Origin: Bisporella sp. PMI_857
Taxonomy: Eukaryota; Ascomycota; Leotiomycetes; Helotiales; Helotiaceae
DNA: 64,000 nucleotides
NCBI GenBank assembly: GCA_021307315.1
Contig: JAJSPD010000004.1
Coordinates: 186,001 to 250,000 of the forward strand
Direction: 5' to 3'
Shown here: piece after piece, positions 12,203 through 23,143 of the stretch
Numbering within the stretch: position 1 is the stretch's first letter
Layout: every line of letters begins with the position of its first letter
The notes under the pieces: model-generated
Database searches by the model: none
Seen by the model: only the letters and a program-made list of their open reading frames with translations
What the model was told of the DNA's origin: nothing
Made by a program: the position numbers and the translations under genes

Positions 12203-13045
12203 GAGACTTTAGACTTTACGGTCAGGAAGAAAGAGAAGATGTTTTCATATCATCATCGTGATACTGAGACTGAATACTTATAGTGCTAAAAATGAACTCT
12301 TTCTGGCTGCCTTGACGGTGCAAATATTGTTGCCTGATGATTCCCAGCAGTGAAATCGATAGAAAATATTGGTGAAGCGAAGATGTATTAGGCAGGTTAC
12401 GGTAGTCGTTTATTTTGATCTTGGCAGGGAGGCGATTGTCAAGTAAACAAAGTTTTGTTGCACTGCGACTGTTCTGCACATTGTTGGTTTGTTTTATCTT
12501 CGATTTTGGCATCGTGATTTTTTGTGGGCCAACAGCATACAAGTTGAGTATAAGTCATTCAACTGAATTGCATATTTCTCTTCATGCTTTGCATATCGAT
12601 TCTGGGTTGCTACGCTATATAATTACCGAAAACATATCCGTTAACCCGTAACATAAGCTATTATTCGAATGATCGACGATGCTTTTGCCTTCCTGACGTT
12701 GATGTTGAATAGTGATTCGCTCTGGTATCCTTTCCCCATTTACCTATTTCCCCTCTTTTGAACATTCTACGGGTTAGCATCGCTGAATCGAGTTAGTCAT
12801 TGGATGTATTTAAGAATAGTCAGGGGTAGTTCAAACCGTAATAGCTAATAGGATTCACGGTTGCGGCTTCTTAATGACATGAGCGGGAGGGGTACTGCTC
12901 TAGTCCTCGGCTTTGACGAACATACAAGTAGTCGAACCGAAACTCAAGATACATTAAAATTTCGCTTCAGAGTATTCACACGTAGTGTTGAGCACTGACT
13001 TTACCCAAATACTGTACCCTACCGGATCGTGAATGCTCCTTCAGG
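12203..13045. other. Divergent promoter region, TPR-like gene and monooxygenase
   Basis: About 840 bases of AT-rich DNA between the 5' ends of two divergent genes. It may also contain the missing first exon of the TPR-like gene. No repeat or RNA gene was seen. Confidence 0.45.
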
Positions 13046-15240
13046 ATGGCTACAAATAGTTCAGAACCACGACTTAATGGCGCTACAAATGGTTGCAAAC
13101 CACGCGGCCGAGATGGGGGTGTTTACCAGATACCCGATCTTACATTTGGTGATCCAAACAACAGAAGGCTGAGAGTCTTAACCATGGGCGCAGGGGTTTC
13201 GGGAATCTTGATGGCATATCAGATACAGAAACAATGTACAAAGTATGTTACTTTGATCCCGTGACATTTTGATACAGATGCTTGCTCACGCACTAGTGTC
13301 GAGCATGTAATATACGAGAAGAATCATGACATCGGAGGAACATGGTTAGAAAATAGATACCCAGGAGCGGCTTGTGATGTTCCTTCTCACGCGTACACAT
13401 TCAATTTTGCGCTGAAGTACGTTTCAACCCTACAAAACCACATGCTCAACTAACAGAATCAGTCCGGATTGGCCACGCTATGCAAGCCATTCTCCAGAAA
13501 TCTGGAATTATCTTGATAAAGTCTGTGAAACGTTTGGTCTTCGGAAGTATATGACCTTCGACACAGAAATCATTGGGTGTTACTGGAATGAAGAAGAAGG
13601 CCAATGGACGGTCAAGCTTCGTCAGACAAGTCCTGGAGTGGAGCCTAGAGAGTTTGAAGATAAGTGTGATTTGCTCTTGCATGCAACAGGTATTTTGAAT
13701 AACTTCAAATGGCCAGAGATCGAAGGCTTGGATACATTTAAAGGAAAAGTTGTGCGTAAGTGATGCCAACCGTTAACAATGTATGAGCATCTTCTGACTT
13801 CCCAGATACGGCGCGTTGGCCAGAAAACTACCAGAAAGAACAGTGGAAGGATGAATCTGTTGCCATTGTTGGCTCAGGAGCCTCTTCAATTCAGACCTTG
13901 CCAAATATGCAGCCACATGTCAAGCATATAGATGTCTTCGTCCGCACCGCAGTGTGGTTCATCTCGATTGCAGGCAACAACGGAGCCGGAGGTATGTATC
14001 AATCATTCTTTACTTGGAATGCATCTGAATTTGGTAGAAATATACACTGAAGAAGAACGTGGTTCTTTCAGAGAGGATATCGACAAACTGGTCAAGCACG
14101 CCAAGTACCTCGAGGACCAGATGAATGCTCTATGGGCCGTGTTCTTCGTCAACAATCCAGCACAAGACGAGGCTCAGAAATTCTTCGGAGAACGTATGAA
14201 GGAATTCATCAAGGACCAGCGTCTGCTCGAAGGCTTCACGCCTAAATTCTCAGTTGGCTGCAGAAGAATAACACCGGGCGATCCCTACATGCGCGCAATC
14301 CAACAGCCTAACGTGGACGTGCACTTCAGCGCCGTCACGAAGATAACACCCGACTCTGTCATAGACAGCAATGGCACCGAGAAGAAAGTCGACACCATCA
14401 TCTGTGCCACCGGCTTCGACGTCTCCTACCGGCCGCGCTTCCCCATCATCGGCCAAAACAACGTCAGCCTCTCGGACAAATGGAAGGTCTGCCCGGAATC
14501 CTATCTCGGGCTCGCAATCCCGGACATGCCCAATATGATCCTGTTCATCGGCCCGACCTGGCCCGTCGAGAACGGCAGCGTGATGGGTCCGCTGGGCGAG
14601 GTGGCCGATTATGCGATCAAGGTCATCAAGAAGATGCAGCGGGAGGGGGTCAAGAGTTTGGTGCCCAAGCAGGATGTCACGGATGCGTTCAACGCGCATG
14701 CGCAGGAGTTTATCAAGCAGACCGTCTGGGCCGACGACTGCCGGAGTTGGTATAGAAGTTCGTTGCTGCTCTACCCCCCTCCTGAAACAAGCCGGTATTG
14801 ACGATTGACAGATAACGAAACGGGGCGGGTTAACGCGGTGTTTCCCGGGAGCTCGCTGCATTATATACAGGTTATCCGGGAACCTCGATATGAAGACTAT
14901 AACATCACATATCAGAATAAACACAACATGTACGTATCTATCCTCGATCGACATCGCTTCGGCGGAAGCTGACAGATATCCAGGTGGGCATATCTAGGAC
15001 GGGGATTCACAGTGGAGGATAGGACCGAAGGAGCAGACAAGTGTCCGTATATTGCCAAGGACAAGATCGATCCCAAATGGCTGGAGGTCGTTAAGAGCGG
15101 TGCTCTTATCGCGGATCGAAAGTGAGAACGAATTTTGTTCCTAATGCTTAAATCCGAAGAATATTTCTACAGGATTTAATACTTTTTGTAGGCAAACATA
15201 TCCACAGGAGAAGAAGCATGTTTACGACTCCCATTTGTAA
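13046..15240 (+). CDS. Baeyer-Villiger-type FAD monooxygenase
   Basis: Eight exons: 13046-13242, 13297-13416, 13463-13755, 13806-13991, 14038-14757, 14812-14929, 14984-15121 and 15192-15240; 606 residues. All junctions keep frame and recreate family motifs. The N-terminal Rossmann motif is GAGVSG, followed by the GGTW and [12 protein letters not shown]-site signatures. Splicing at 13755/13806 rebuilds FKGKVVHTARW, which matches the Baeyer-Villiger fingerprint FxGxxxHxxxW exactly. A second nucleotide-binding motif reads [12 protein letters not shown], and ATG signatures occur as LLHATGILN and ICATGFD. Such enzymes use NADPH and O2 to insert oxygen next to ketones. The substrate cannot be read from sequence. 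No signal peptide is apparent. Codon use changes sharply inside exon 5, from AT-rich to GC-rich. The gene converges on a hydrolase, so an ester product could be a substrate for it, but that link is speculative. Confidence 0.93.
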
Positions 15241-15456
15241 GCGAGTATGGAGATTTAGCGTTGAGCCTTTGAATCGTTCCTGCACAAATATAAAATCGCC
15301 TGGAAGCTGATCTGGATCACTCTCCGATGTAGAAATGGGATAATGATTTCAGACGGGTATCTAGGTGTCAAACTCCAAAACCTAAGCCTGGTACTGTCGA
15401 ATTATATAACATTTCGCCCAATCTTATCTTACACATGACCAATCTTTTTAAACGTG

Positions 15457-18378
15457 TCATTGTTCCTTATTCACAACCGCCAGATCCTCCAGCGCCGTTA
15501 CGAAGGTGTCCAGAGGTTGGCGCTCCGTACCTTTTCCTTTCTCAGTGCTAGCAGAAGCCGCAGCCTCCTTTTCTGTCCCGGCTTGGGCAATTCCGCTGTT
15601 CTTATTATCGTCAATATGCAAATCCTCAATAGGTGGTACACCCACGGAACTCGTCAATGTCATCATGCTCGCTGTATCAGCATCTTGCTTCAGACTAAAC
15701 GGAAAGGCTATGCCACCAGCCTTTGGTCGCTTGAGCTCGCTCTCATCTTTCTCCATTGTTGGGCTGCGGACGAGAATTGAAGGCATGTTCTCATTAGACA
15801 TGAAATCTGGCGTCAAGCTTCCGTCTCCCTGCTCTCCAAGCCCGTTCGAGTGTGTAGCTGCGAGCATGCTGTTCAATTCCGCAGCCGAAGTATCCTCATC
15901 CACATCATGGTATCCAGTCTGGTTCTGATCTGTGACTGTTCGCCGTCGAGATCTGCTACGACTAGCATCATGTCCGTCCAATTTCTTGCCTTCCTTCGTT
16001 TTCACATCATCCAATGGCCGAGCGTTCGCTCCATCGAGTGAAGTTGCAACGGCCACCTCAGGCTCTTTATCTGCTTTCTGTTCTCGTTCGGTGGTCATTT
16101 TGTCGTGCTTACTACCCCACAGCGCCCACAGACTCATACCATAACTCTTGCCTTTCTTTTTCTCCTTCAGGTCACCACCTGCATGGCGTCTTCCTGCGAG
16201 AGCAGATGGAGGTGGAACTTCTCCCTCACCAAATTGGTAATACCCTCTTGTGATTTCCTTGGCTCTCTGCTTCTGAACTTTACGTTTGGAGGAAGCAAAT
16301 TTAGTGTCCCATTGCTTTTTAGCGGTAATCCATTTCTTCACCGGCCCTTCTTTGATAACACCAATTTCGCTAGCTGGTAGGCTACACGCCGCTAATTTTG
16401 ATTCTGGTTCAAGCGTATATATTTTCCCATGGCGATTTACTCGTTGACGAATCATGTGGTTCTTGAAAGGAGGAAGAGGATCGCCTGCCTTTCCAATTTG
16501 CCCTAAATCTCCCTGACCATCCTTGCCATCAGTCTATCAGAATGGTTAGTTAGTAAACTCTATACGAGAACTAATCAAAGCTTACTTACCTGCTTGTGTT
16601 TCGTCTCAGCCTCGTCATCTGACGAAGGTGAAGATGATGAAGAAGCCGATATAACAGATACATCATCGTCATCTAAGATATCAATTTCTGTCTTTTGTGC
16701 TCTGGCAAGTGCCCAAGCTCCAAACTGAGCAATCGATCGATACATATATTTTGCAGGACGTGTGAAGCTCAAGGTGGGTGCAACATGGCATAAGTCGTCC
16801 CATACTTGTAACTGCACGTCAGTAGGCTTCCATTTGTTGACCTGATTACGATTGTGCTCGTAGGGACTCTCGTCTAAGAAAGCGTCTCCAGGAGGATATT
16901 TGGTGGGGTTTGCTGCCTTGTGTGCAAGGTAGATTTGCTCGTCTCTGAGTGCCTCACCTCCTCCCGTTAGAATCAGCAGAGGTGGAAGTCCTCCTAACGA
17001 TGGTTGCAGAATTGGTGAAACCAAGGGATGAGAAATTAATTGGTTTGTGGCATACATCTGGATTTGATCTTTGACCTCCACCAATTTACCATCAATCATG
17101 ATCGACAGATCGTGACCAGCACTAGGGACGGTGTTGGCTGTATGTCCAGTTGCGTCATTAGTAGCCGTGCCTGTGTTAGCCGTGGCGTTTTTAGTGCTAT
17201 CATCTGGATGTTTATCTACGTGGAAACCTTGAATAGCATCTGCTTCACTTTGTTGCGGAAAGCTCGCATGATCAGCATGCGCTAGCTTCTTGACGATTCC
17301 TTCCTCGATGGCCAGCATATCGTCGGCATTTGGAGGTGGCCAAGAGGATGACGGCCTTTGGTGGAAGCCATGAGCTGGTATATAGTCAAAAGGATTATCA
17401 CCTGCAACGCTTGGAAATGAATGCGTAAGATCAACCCAGGGTGATATTAAGATAGCTCCTGCAGGTAATGGAATTCCTCGGTCGCGTAATGTGACAAGCA
17501 TACTATCACTTATAAGCAATTGCAACAGGATTCTTTCTTATAACTTACCTGACAACCATTCCTCCACCAGCAGAATCACCAGCCAATATGATCGTTGTTG
17601 GATCGTGCGCGGAAAGTAAGTGCAAGTATGCCGCTAAACAGTCATGTAGACCACAGGGAAATGGGAACTGGGGCGCTAGTCGATATCGTGCTATGAAGGT
17701 TAGAATATATCTATGATGGTGTTTCCGTCTCTCATAACTCACTGCCAAGTGTTAGTCACAAATGTCGAAAGCGAGGTATCACACCTACCGTGCAAACACT
17801 CTAGCCTTCAATTTCCTTGCATGTCTCTGCAGCTGATATCGATGCTCATCCACACTTCCAAAGAAATATGCACCACCATGTACATATAACATAATCCGTC
17901 TTCCCGGATCCTTCGTCTTCTTCCTCTCGTAGTAGTCAGCTCTCATCTCGATCCATTCTGCCTTCAATTCGCTCTCCGGCCGCCTCCACTGCCACCACGA
18001 TTTCCCTCCCACCTTGGAGATCCCATGAGGACCCAGTTGCTCTTGTATCGCTTCTGCAGACTTCTTGAGGTGCTCTTCTGTGATGGTGGCCTCGTCTACT
18101 TTGACCCAGGTTGGATGTGGTACCCACTGCGAGGTGAAACGTTGAACATCTTCGACGGTGTTGTGCGACGCATAGAGCAGGAATTTTCGGATTAGGTGAA
18201 GGCCTTCGTCGTAAGAGATATGGGCTGTGGGTTTTTGCGAAAGAGGTTTCCGATTCAGATACTATTAATATTTAGCTAAGCCCGGAATACTTGGGACTTG
18301 TTTCCGTACATGGTTGAAGAAGGTTTGGATGACAATAGGAGTCACTGCTGTTGACACAGTCGCGGTATTGAACACCAT
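15457..18378 (-). CDS. HSL-type alpha/beta hydrolase (esterase/lipase) with long tail
   Basis: Minus-strand exons: 18378-18310, 18261-17789, about 17689-17549, 17502-16590 and 16533-15457; about 890 residues. The oxyanion motif HGGAYFFGS, nucleophile elbow GDSAGGG and C-terminal histidine in WDDLCHVAP identify the hormone-sensitive-lipase (alpha/beta hydrolase fold-3) family. The acidic residue is probably the Asp in GGGEALRDEQ. The segment YRLAPQFPFPCGLHDCLAAY is also typical. About 350 C-terminal residues are low in complexity and Lys/Ser-rich. A short hydrophobic N-terminus (VTPIVIQTFF) may be membrane-associated. The exon 2/exon 3 junction is anomalous: the good donor at 17788 and the only nearby acceptor, ending at 17691, leave one extra base, so the frame is kept only by a non-AG acceptor or if one base is in error. 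The substrate is unknown. Confidence 0.82.
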
Positions 18379-19008
18379 TGTGTCTATAGCTCTGGGCTAT
18401 CCAACCGCTTGACCCAATCGCTATCCTTTATTACGGTGTCTGTTGGTGTGGTGTTGAGACTGCAGCCCGTACATTCATAAAGAAGCACCTCTAATCCACA
18501 AGGAGAGGTAACAATTGAAAAGTGCAATGTGTGCTAATTATAAAGGCAATGAATTAGATATTAGGATAATACTATGCGACAGGAGCTGAATAGGGTGCCA
18601 TTCTCTTGGAGGTTTGTATAATCTTAACCATTTTGGAGCTCGTGCATGGAAGATGGAGAAGATCCATGTCTCTGACGCCATTGACCGAGGATAGCCTGTG
18701 ACCCTGCCCCCCAAGCGGCAGAATCTTAGAGGAAGCCATTTTCAAGTTCCAATTAATACCAGAACAGTGCAAATCCATTAAGTTGAATTCGAACATTGTA
18801 AAAGCTATATATTGGGTTTCAAATTTGATATCACCCAGGTAATTATGAAGCCCAAGGAAGCCACCATGGAAAAGCAACAAACTACAAACGTCACCAAGAA
18901 ATTATAAGGCGGTGAACACAAAATCTCCGTGACAAAATAAATAATAAAAAAACCCTCAGAAATCACAACCCCGCCACGACCAACACCCCATAACTACAAC
19001 GCAAAAAA
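18379..19008. other. Divergent promoter region, hydrolase and TSR2
   Basis: About 630 bases between two start codons facing away from each other. It is AT-rich, with an A-rich stretch just before the TSR2 ATG. The open frame at 18572-18880 (minus) has no recognisable features. Confidence 0.5.
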
Positions 19009-19681
19009 ATGGCTTCGGCAACCCAACTCCCCGGCGGCCTTGATCTTACCCCCGAACTCAACGCGACCGACGCCCGTAAGCCTCCCTTTCCCCAGCGGCC
19101 TGCGGTGCAAGCCGTAGAACTAACCATCTTTGGACCCAGAAAAAGCGCAATCCCACCTCGAGCTCGGCGTAGCGCTCTCCCTCTTCCTTTGGCCGTCGCT
19201 CTCCCTAGCCGTCACCAACTCGTGGGGCGGGCCCGACTCCGCCGGCAAGCGCGAGTGGCTGTGCGCCGAAACGATCTCGCTGCTGAACGGCACGCCGGAG
19301 CCCTCGCTGGACGCCGAGTATGTCGAGGAGTTCCTGCTCAACGTCCTGCTCGACGAGTTCGAGGTGAACGTCGACGACGACAGCGCGTACGAGGTCGCGG
19401 AGCAGATATTGAGGCTGCGGAAGGAGTGCTCGAGGGGGAACTTTGCGGAGGTTCTCGGCATGAAGAGGAGGTGGGATGAGCGGGGTGGGAGAGAGGTGGG
19501 CGGGGACTTCAAGAACGAGGGGGAGGTGGAGATCGAGGGCGACGAGAGCGAGTTTGAGGGGTTTGAGGATGACGGGGAGGGAATGGATGTTGATGAGGCG
19601 CCGGAATTGGTCAGGGTGAGAGAAAAGCCTATTCCGGAGGTCGATGAGGATGGGTTCACAAAGGTTACGAAAAAAAGGTGA
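19009..19681 (+). CDS. TSR2: Pre-rRNA processing protein TSR2
   Basis: Exons 19009-19075 and 19140-19681 give 202 residues, about the usual TSR2 length. Splicing yields ATDAQKAQSHLELGVALSLF, then the conserved VTNSWGG segment that defines the WGG domain (PF10273). A second conserved block, YVEEFLLNVLLDEFEVNVDDDSAYEVAEQI, is interrupted only by Asp-rich sequence. The C-terminal third is highly acidic and ends EVDEDGFTKVTKKR, another family hallmark. In yeast Tsr2 is a chaperone that carries ribosomal protein eS26 to pre-40S particles and is needed for 20S pre-rRNA processing. The coding region is strikingly GC-rich in third positions compared with its neighbours. It converges on the BSD-domain gene. 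Confidence 0.93.
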
Positions 19682-20070
19682 AGAGACAGTAATCACTATC
19701 TCGGAGAGGGAAATGTCTTCTCGGACAGGTATAAACTCCAGAATCGCTGCACAGTTGGGGGTCCGCAAAACGCCAGACGATGTTGGGAGAAAGCATGATC
19801 CATTGTATAAGTTGGATAGACGATGTTGCGACATAAGTGACTCGTGCGGTACGAATTTCCCGCACAAGAATGCAATGTATCCTATGTACAAGGGGCACAG
19901 GCAATACAAAGCCGAAGGGGAATAGAAAATGAACCTTTCCGCCCAGACGCCATACTTGAACCTGCAGAGCAACCGACGCCTTCAACTCCATATCATTGTG
20001 GACGGGAACATTCAATTCAGTATTGCTTTTCCCATGTGTATTGACCTGCTCAAATCAATGTAAGAACAAT
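19682..20070. other. Convergent intergenic region, TSR2 / BSD gene
   Basis: About 390 bases between two facing stop codons, presumably the overlapping 3' UTRs. No RNA gene or strong hairpin was seen. Confidence 0.5.
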
Positions 20071-21476
20071 TTACTCCCAGTCCTCCTCCTCGCTATCATC
20101 TTCTTTGCGAGAGTCTTTTGGGCTTCCCGGAGCACGACTAGGTGCTCCCGAGGCGGCACCGACAAGATCATAGCCTATCAGCTTATGTTAGTAAAACCAT
20201 TTCGCCACTGGAAGAATTGGCGTCTCCTTATAAGGCTACGTTTGTATCTTGAGACTACCTACTCTTATCACTATCAGCCTCTGACTTTTCGTCGTGAGAC
20301 GTCCTAGGTGCTGATTTTGTCTCTGTAGTCTGAGTTGCCGGGTGTAGAGTCGTTGATGAACCTGTAGATGCTGGCCTGTTTGTGTCACCATGGGGCGTGG
20401 TTTTCGTAGGAGACTCGTCATCCGAGTCTTCATCCCACGCAACATCCTCCTCTGCCTCTGCTGCAGCGCCTAAAGCACATTAGATTTAGCCTTAATACTC
20501 GGCCTTAACTAATAACATACCTTTAAGCAAATCTCTTCTCCGGGCCTCAGCTGTCTCGATACTATGTCTTAGAAAATAGTACCTCTTCCAGAAGTCCTCA
20601 TAAGCTACTGTATCGGGAACAACTTTCTCCATTGACGCCCTCAGCTCACCAAAGCTCTCTAGATCCTTGCTTATGTCGTCTGTCTTGCTCTCTACGTTAA
20701 ACGTCTTCGTCCATGGCTCATATTCCGCGCTGGCAGGATCCTTGGTGAAGCTGTCAAGAGACGAGTGGATGACATGAAGTTGGGCGTCAAATCGTGTAGT
20801 ATGAATAACCCGCTTTCCCTGTGCATCCTTGCTCTCAAACAGAACTGTACTTCCATCCTTGGAATCTCCGCTCGGTGGGGCAATACTGACAGCGTCACGC
20901 AGGAAGTTCCGGATATTTGTTCCAAACTTCAGGAGAGCCTCATCTGCCGCATCCTCCGCTTTCTCGATCTCTTTCAAACGTCTTGTAGCCTCGATTTTTA
21001 GCCGGCCTAGCACACCCTCCGATTCCTTTAGGGCATCTTCCTCTGACGTACCCGTCTCCGCTCCATCTTTGCCAGTTCTGGACCCCTCTCCGGCATCGGG
21101 ATCCTGCGTCGTAGATAAGGCCCTTGTATGGCTGATGATGGAGGATCTCAGGTCTGTAAACCCTTTTGACGCTTCTTCGCTCACCGCGGTGAGCTCCTTC
21201 TGGGCTTCAACAAAGGCAGATTCGCCCTATTAAACCGTGAATGCCTGTATCTAGTAGGAAATGATCTGCAGAGATTACCTGCTTTACTACGTTGCCAAAG
21301 AAGCCCCCGAGCCTTGCGCCCCATGGACTGGACGAGATGGCTTTATATGCTTCCTGGAAGTCGGAATTGAGGGTATTTGTCGATGCTGCCTCAGGCTTCT
21401 TCCCCTTGTTTTGGGAAGTATCGCCTTGTGATTGAGGGAGGGCTTCCTCTTGTATATGATCATATGCTACGTCCAT
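20071..21476 (-). CDS. BSD-domain protein (Dos2/BSDC1-like)
   Basis: Minus-strand exons: 21476-21279, 21226-20521, 20469-20263 and 20174-20071; 404 residues with consistent phases. The start is the ATG at 21476 ([12 protein letters not shown]). The N-terminal [20 protein letters not shown] and a following helical, Ala/Lys/Glu-rich stretch resemble the amphipathic region of BSDC1-type proteins. The BSD domain (PF03909) lies at about residues 225-290, with [10 protein letters not shown] and the diagnostic aromatic pair in [16 protein letters not shown]. The tail is acidic and ends DDSEEEDWE, a motif common to fungal Dos2 homologues. BSD domains occur in TFIIH and synapse-associated proteins, and yeast Dos2 is poorly characterised, so the cellular role is open. 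The open frame extends to a TTG at 21488, which I did not use. Confidence 0.85.
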
Positions 21477-22495
21477 GTCTGCTGTCAAGTTATCAATGAA
21501 TAAGTGGAATCGATGTTGGAGGTCTGGTCTTCAAGCATGGAGGTCATCATGCAGCTTGGAAGACCCCTGCAAGGCTTAACATCAACCTAAAAAGGGAAGT
21601 GCGTCTCGGGTCAGGCTTTGTGTCATGGATAACAGAAGCTAGAGAACTATGTTTGTTGTGCGTAATACTCATTAATGCTATTCCTCTATTCCTCTTTTTT
21701 TTAAATAATGGTTTTCCTATGATAGGAAGAAGTCCTATCATTTTGTTTTCTAGTCAAAGTTGACCTCGGTGGCGTCTTATCGTTATCAACCTGAAAATCA
21801 TTTGTTGATCTAGCTTGACCACTGGGACAGGTATAGACATCCATGACCACATAGTTATGCTAGGCCCTGGCGGGGAACTCTCCCTGGCCATATCTTCTCC
21901 TTCTTCTTACTAACCATCCTCCTCTGTTCCTAGTCTCTCCATTAAAGAGCCGCAATTCACAGCCACTTCAGGTACCGGATATAGCTGTCTTGGCAGCTAA
22001 TGAGATCCTGATTTGTTCGTACTCATGAGAATTTATAAGGCAAGTGACAGAATGTCATCTTTCACATAGGAAACGCTGTTGTATAGTTATATCGCTGCTT
22101 CATAAACTCAGACGCATCGATGGCATGTGCTGCAGGGATGCTTTGGTAGTTTTTGACGAGTCGATGAGCGAAAGACGGCTGCCACACGTCAGACTCGGGC
22201 GACGTAAGTTGCCAGCCTGTTTTGAAGTGATTTCACAGATCTCCTTCAAAAGCTGCACTGTGTCATAATCATCACAATCGAAATAGGTATGGAATTTGGT
22301 CTGTTCTGCTGGTAATGCTGTCAACTGCTCTGAAAGAGATGCACGTTCTCGTCGGCGTACCCGAACCAGAGCATAAATATACCGTACTGTTACCTATTGT
22401 GTTGTACTATACTATCCTGGGTTATACTAAACCTTTAATTCTTCTAGAACCCAAGGGAATTTAATTTCGAATATTTACATACATGCTGGCACATG
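21477..22495. other. Intergenic region between BSD gene and Yap1 leader
   Basis: About one kilobase upstream of two divergent genes. Short open frames at 21547-21741 (minus), 22044-22268 (plus) and 22100-22324 (minus) overlap each other and show no domain features. I regard it as promoter DNA. Confidence 0.4.
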
Positions 22496-23143
22496 ATTTG
22501 CGGAAGGTAAAGGAAAAGTGTCCACATTACAATCAAGTCTGGTGTAGTTACAGTAAGAAAAGGTAGCTGGTTGGCTTAATTATCCCGCCTGTCCCCCATT
22601 GTCGGATTTAAACAAAGCTTAGGCAGCGAACGCCCTTCATTTTTGATTTCAAATCCGTTCTTTTTTGCCCCTCATTTCAGAATCCTCTTGTGCCTATCAC
22701 CCCTAATCAACCAACCACTCCCCGTATCTTGTGTGTCTCTCTTTTGCATTACGAATTTTGTAGGGCAAACGCATCCAATAACCCGCCCATTTTATTCTGG
22801 TATATTTTTACCTCAAAAGGACAGTCTCATAAAGTTGACCACTGAGGCAGCAATTTTCACCTCTTCCCCCCCCCCCCCCCCACACACGCACACACACACA
22901 TCCACCAAAACTTCCTTTGCGGTCGGACGCTCTCTCTCTCTCACTCTCTCCCGCCCCCTCGTTGGAAGAGCCGAGCACCTGATCTGCAGCTGACGATTTT
23001 GACTCTTTCTCCGACTAGCACTCTTTCATCATTCATCCTCCTCCCACGTTACAATACATTTCAACTAATCTGGCTATTTTGCACACTTTGCTGTCCTGAT
23101 TGGACCCATCGGCCTTCAATCAGACCAGAGCTAGCTGGTGATT
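22496..23143 (+). promoter_or_regulatory. ATG-free pyrimidine-rich leader/promoter of Yap1
   Basis: No ATG occurs on the plus strand for about 648 bases before the Yap1 start at 23144, where about ten would be expected by chance. The stretch contains C16 at 22866-22881 followed by a CA repeat, a CT repeat near 22930-22942 and a CCAAT near 22773. Selection against upstream start codons fits a long transcribed 5' leader. The transcription start itself is not visible. Confidence 0.5.
22866..22900. repeat. C16 tract followed by CA dinucleotide repeat
   Basis: Sixteen C bases (22866-22881) run into an interrupted ACACAC repeat, in the presumed Yap1 leader. Confidence 0.9.

Noticed and set aside
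14250..14954. Long minus-strand open frame of 234 codons
   Set aside because: It is the antisense shadow of the GC-rich monooxygenase exons, which carry clear family motifs on the plus strand.
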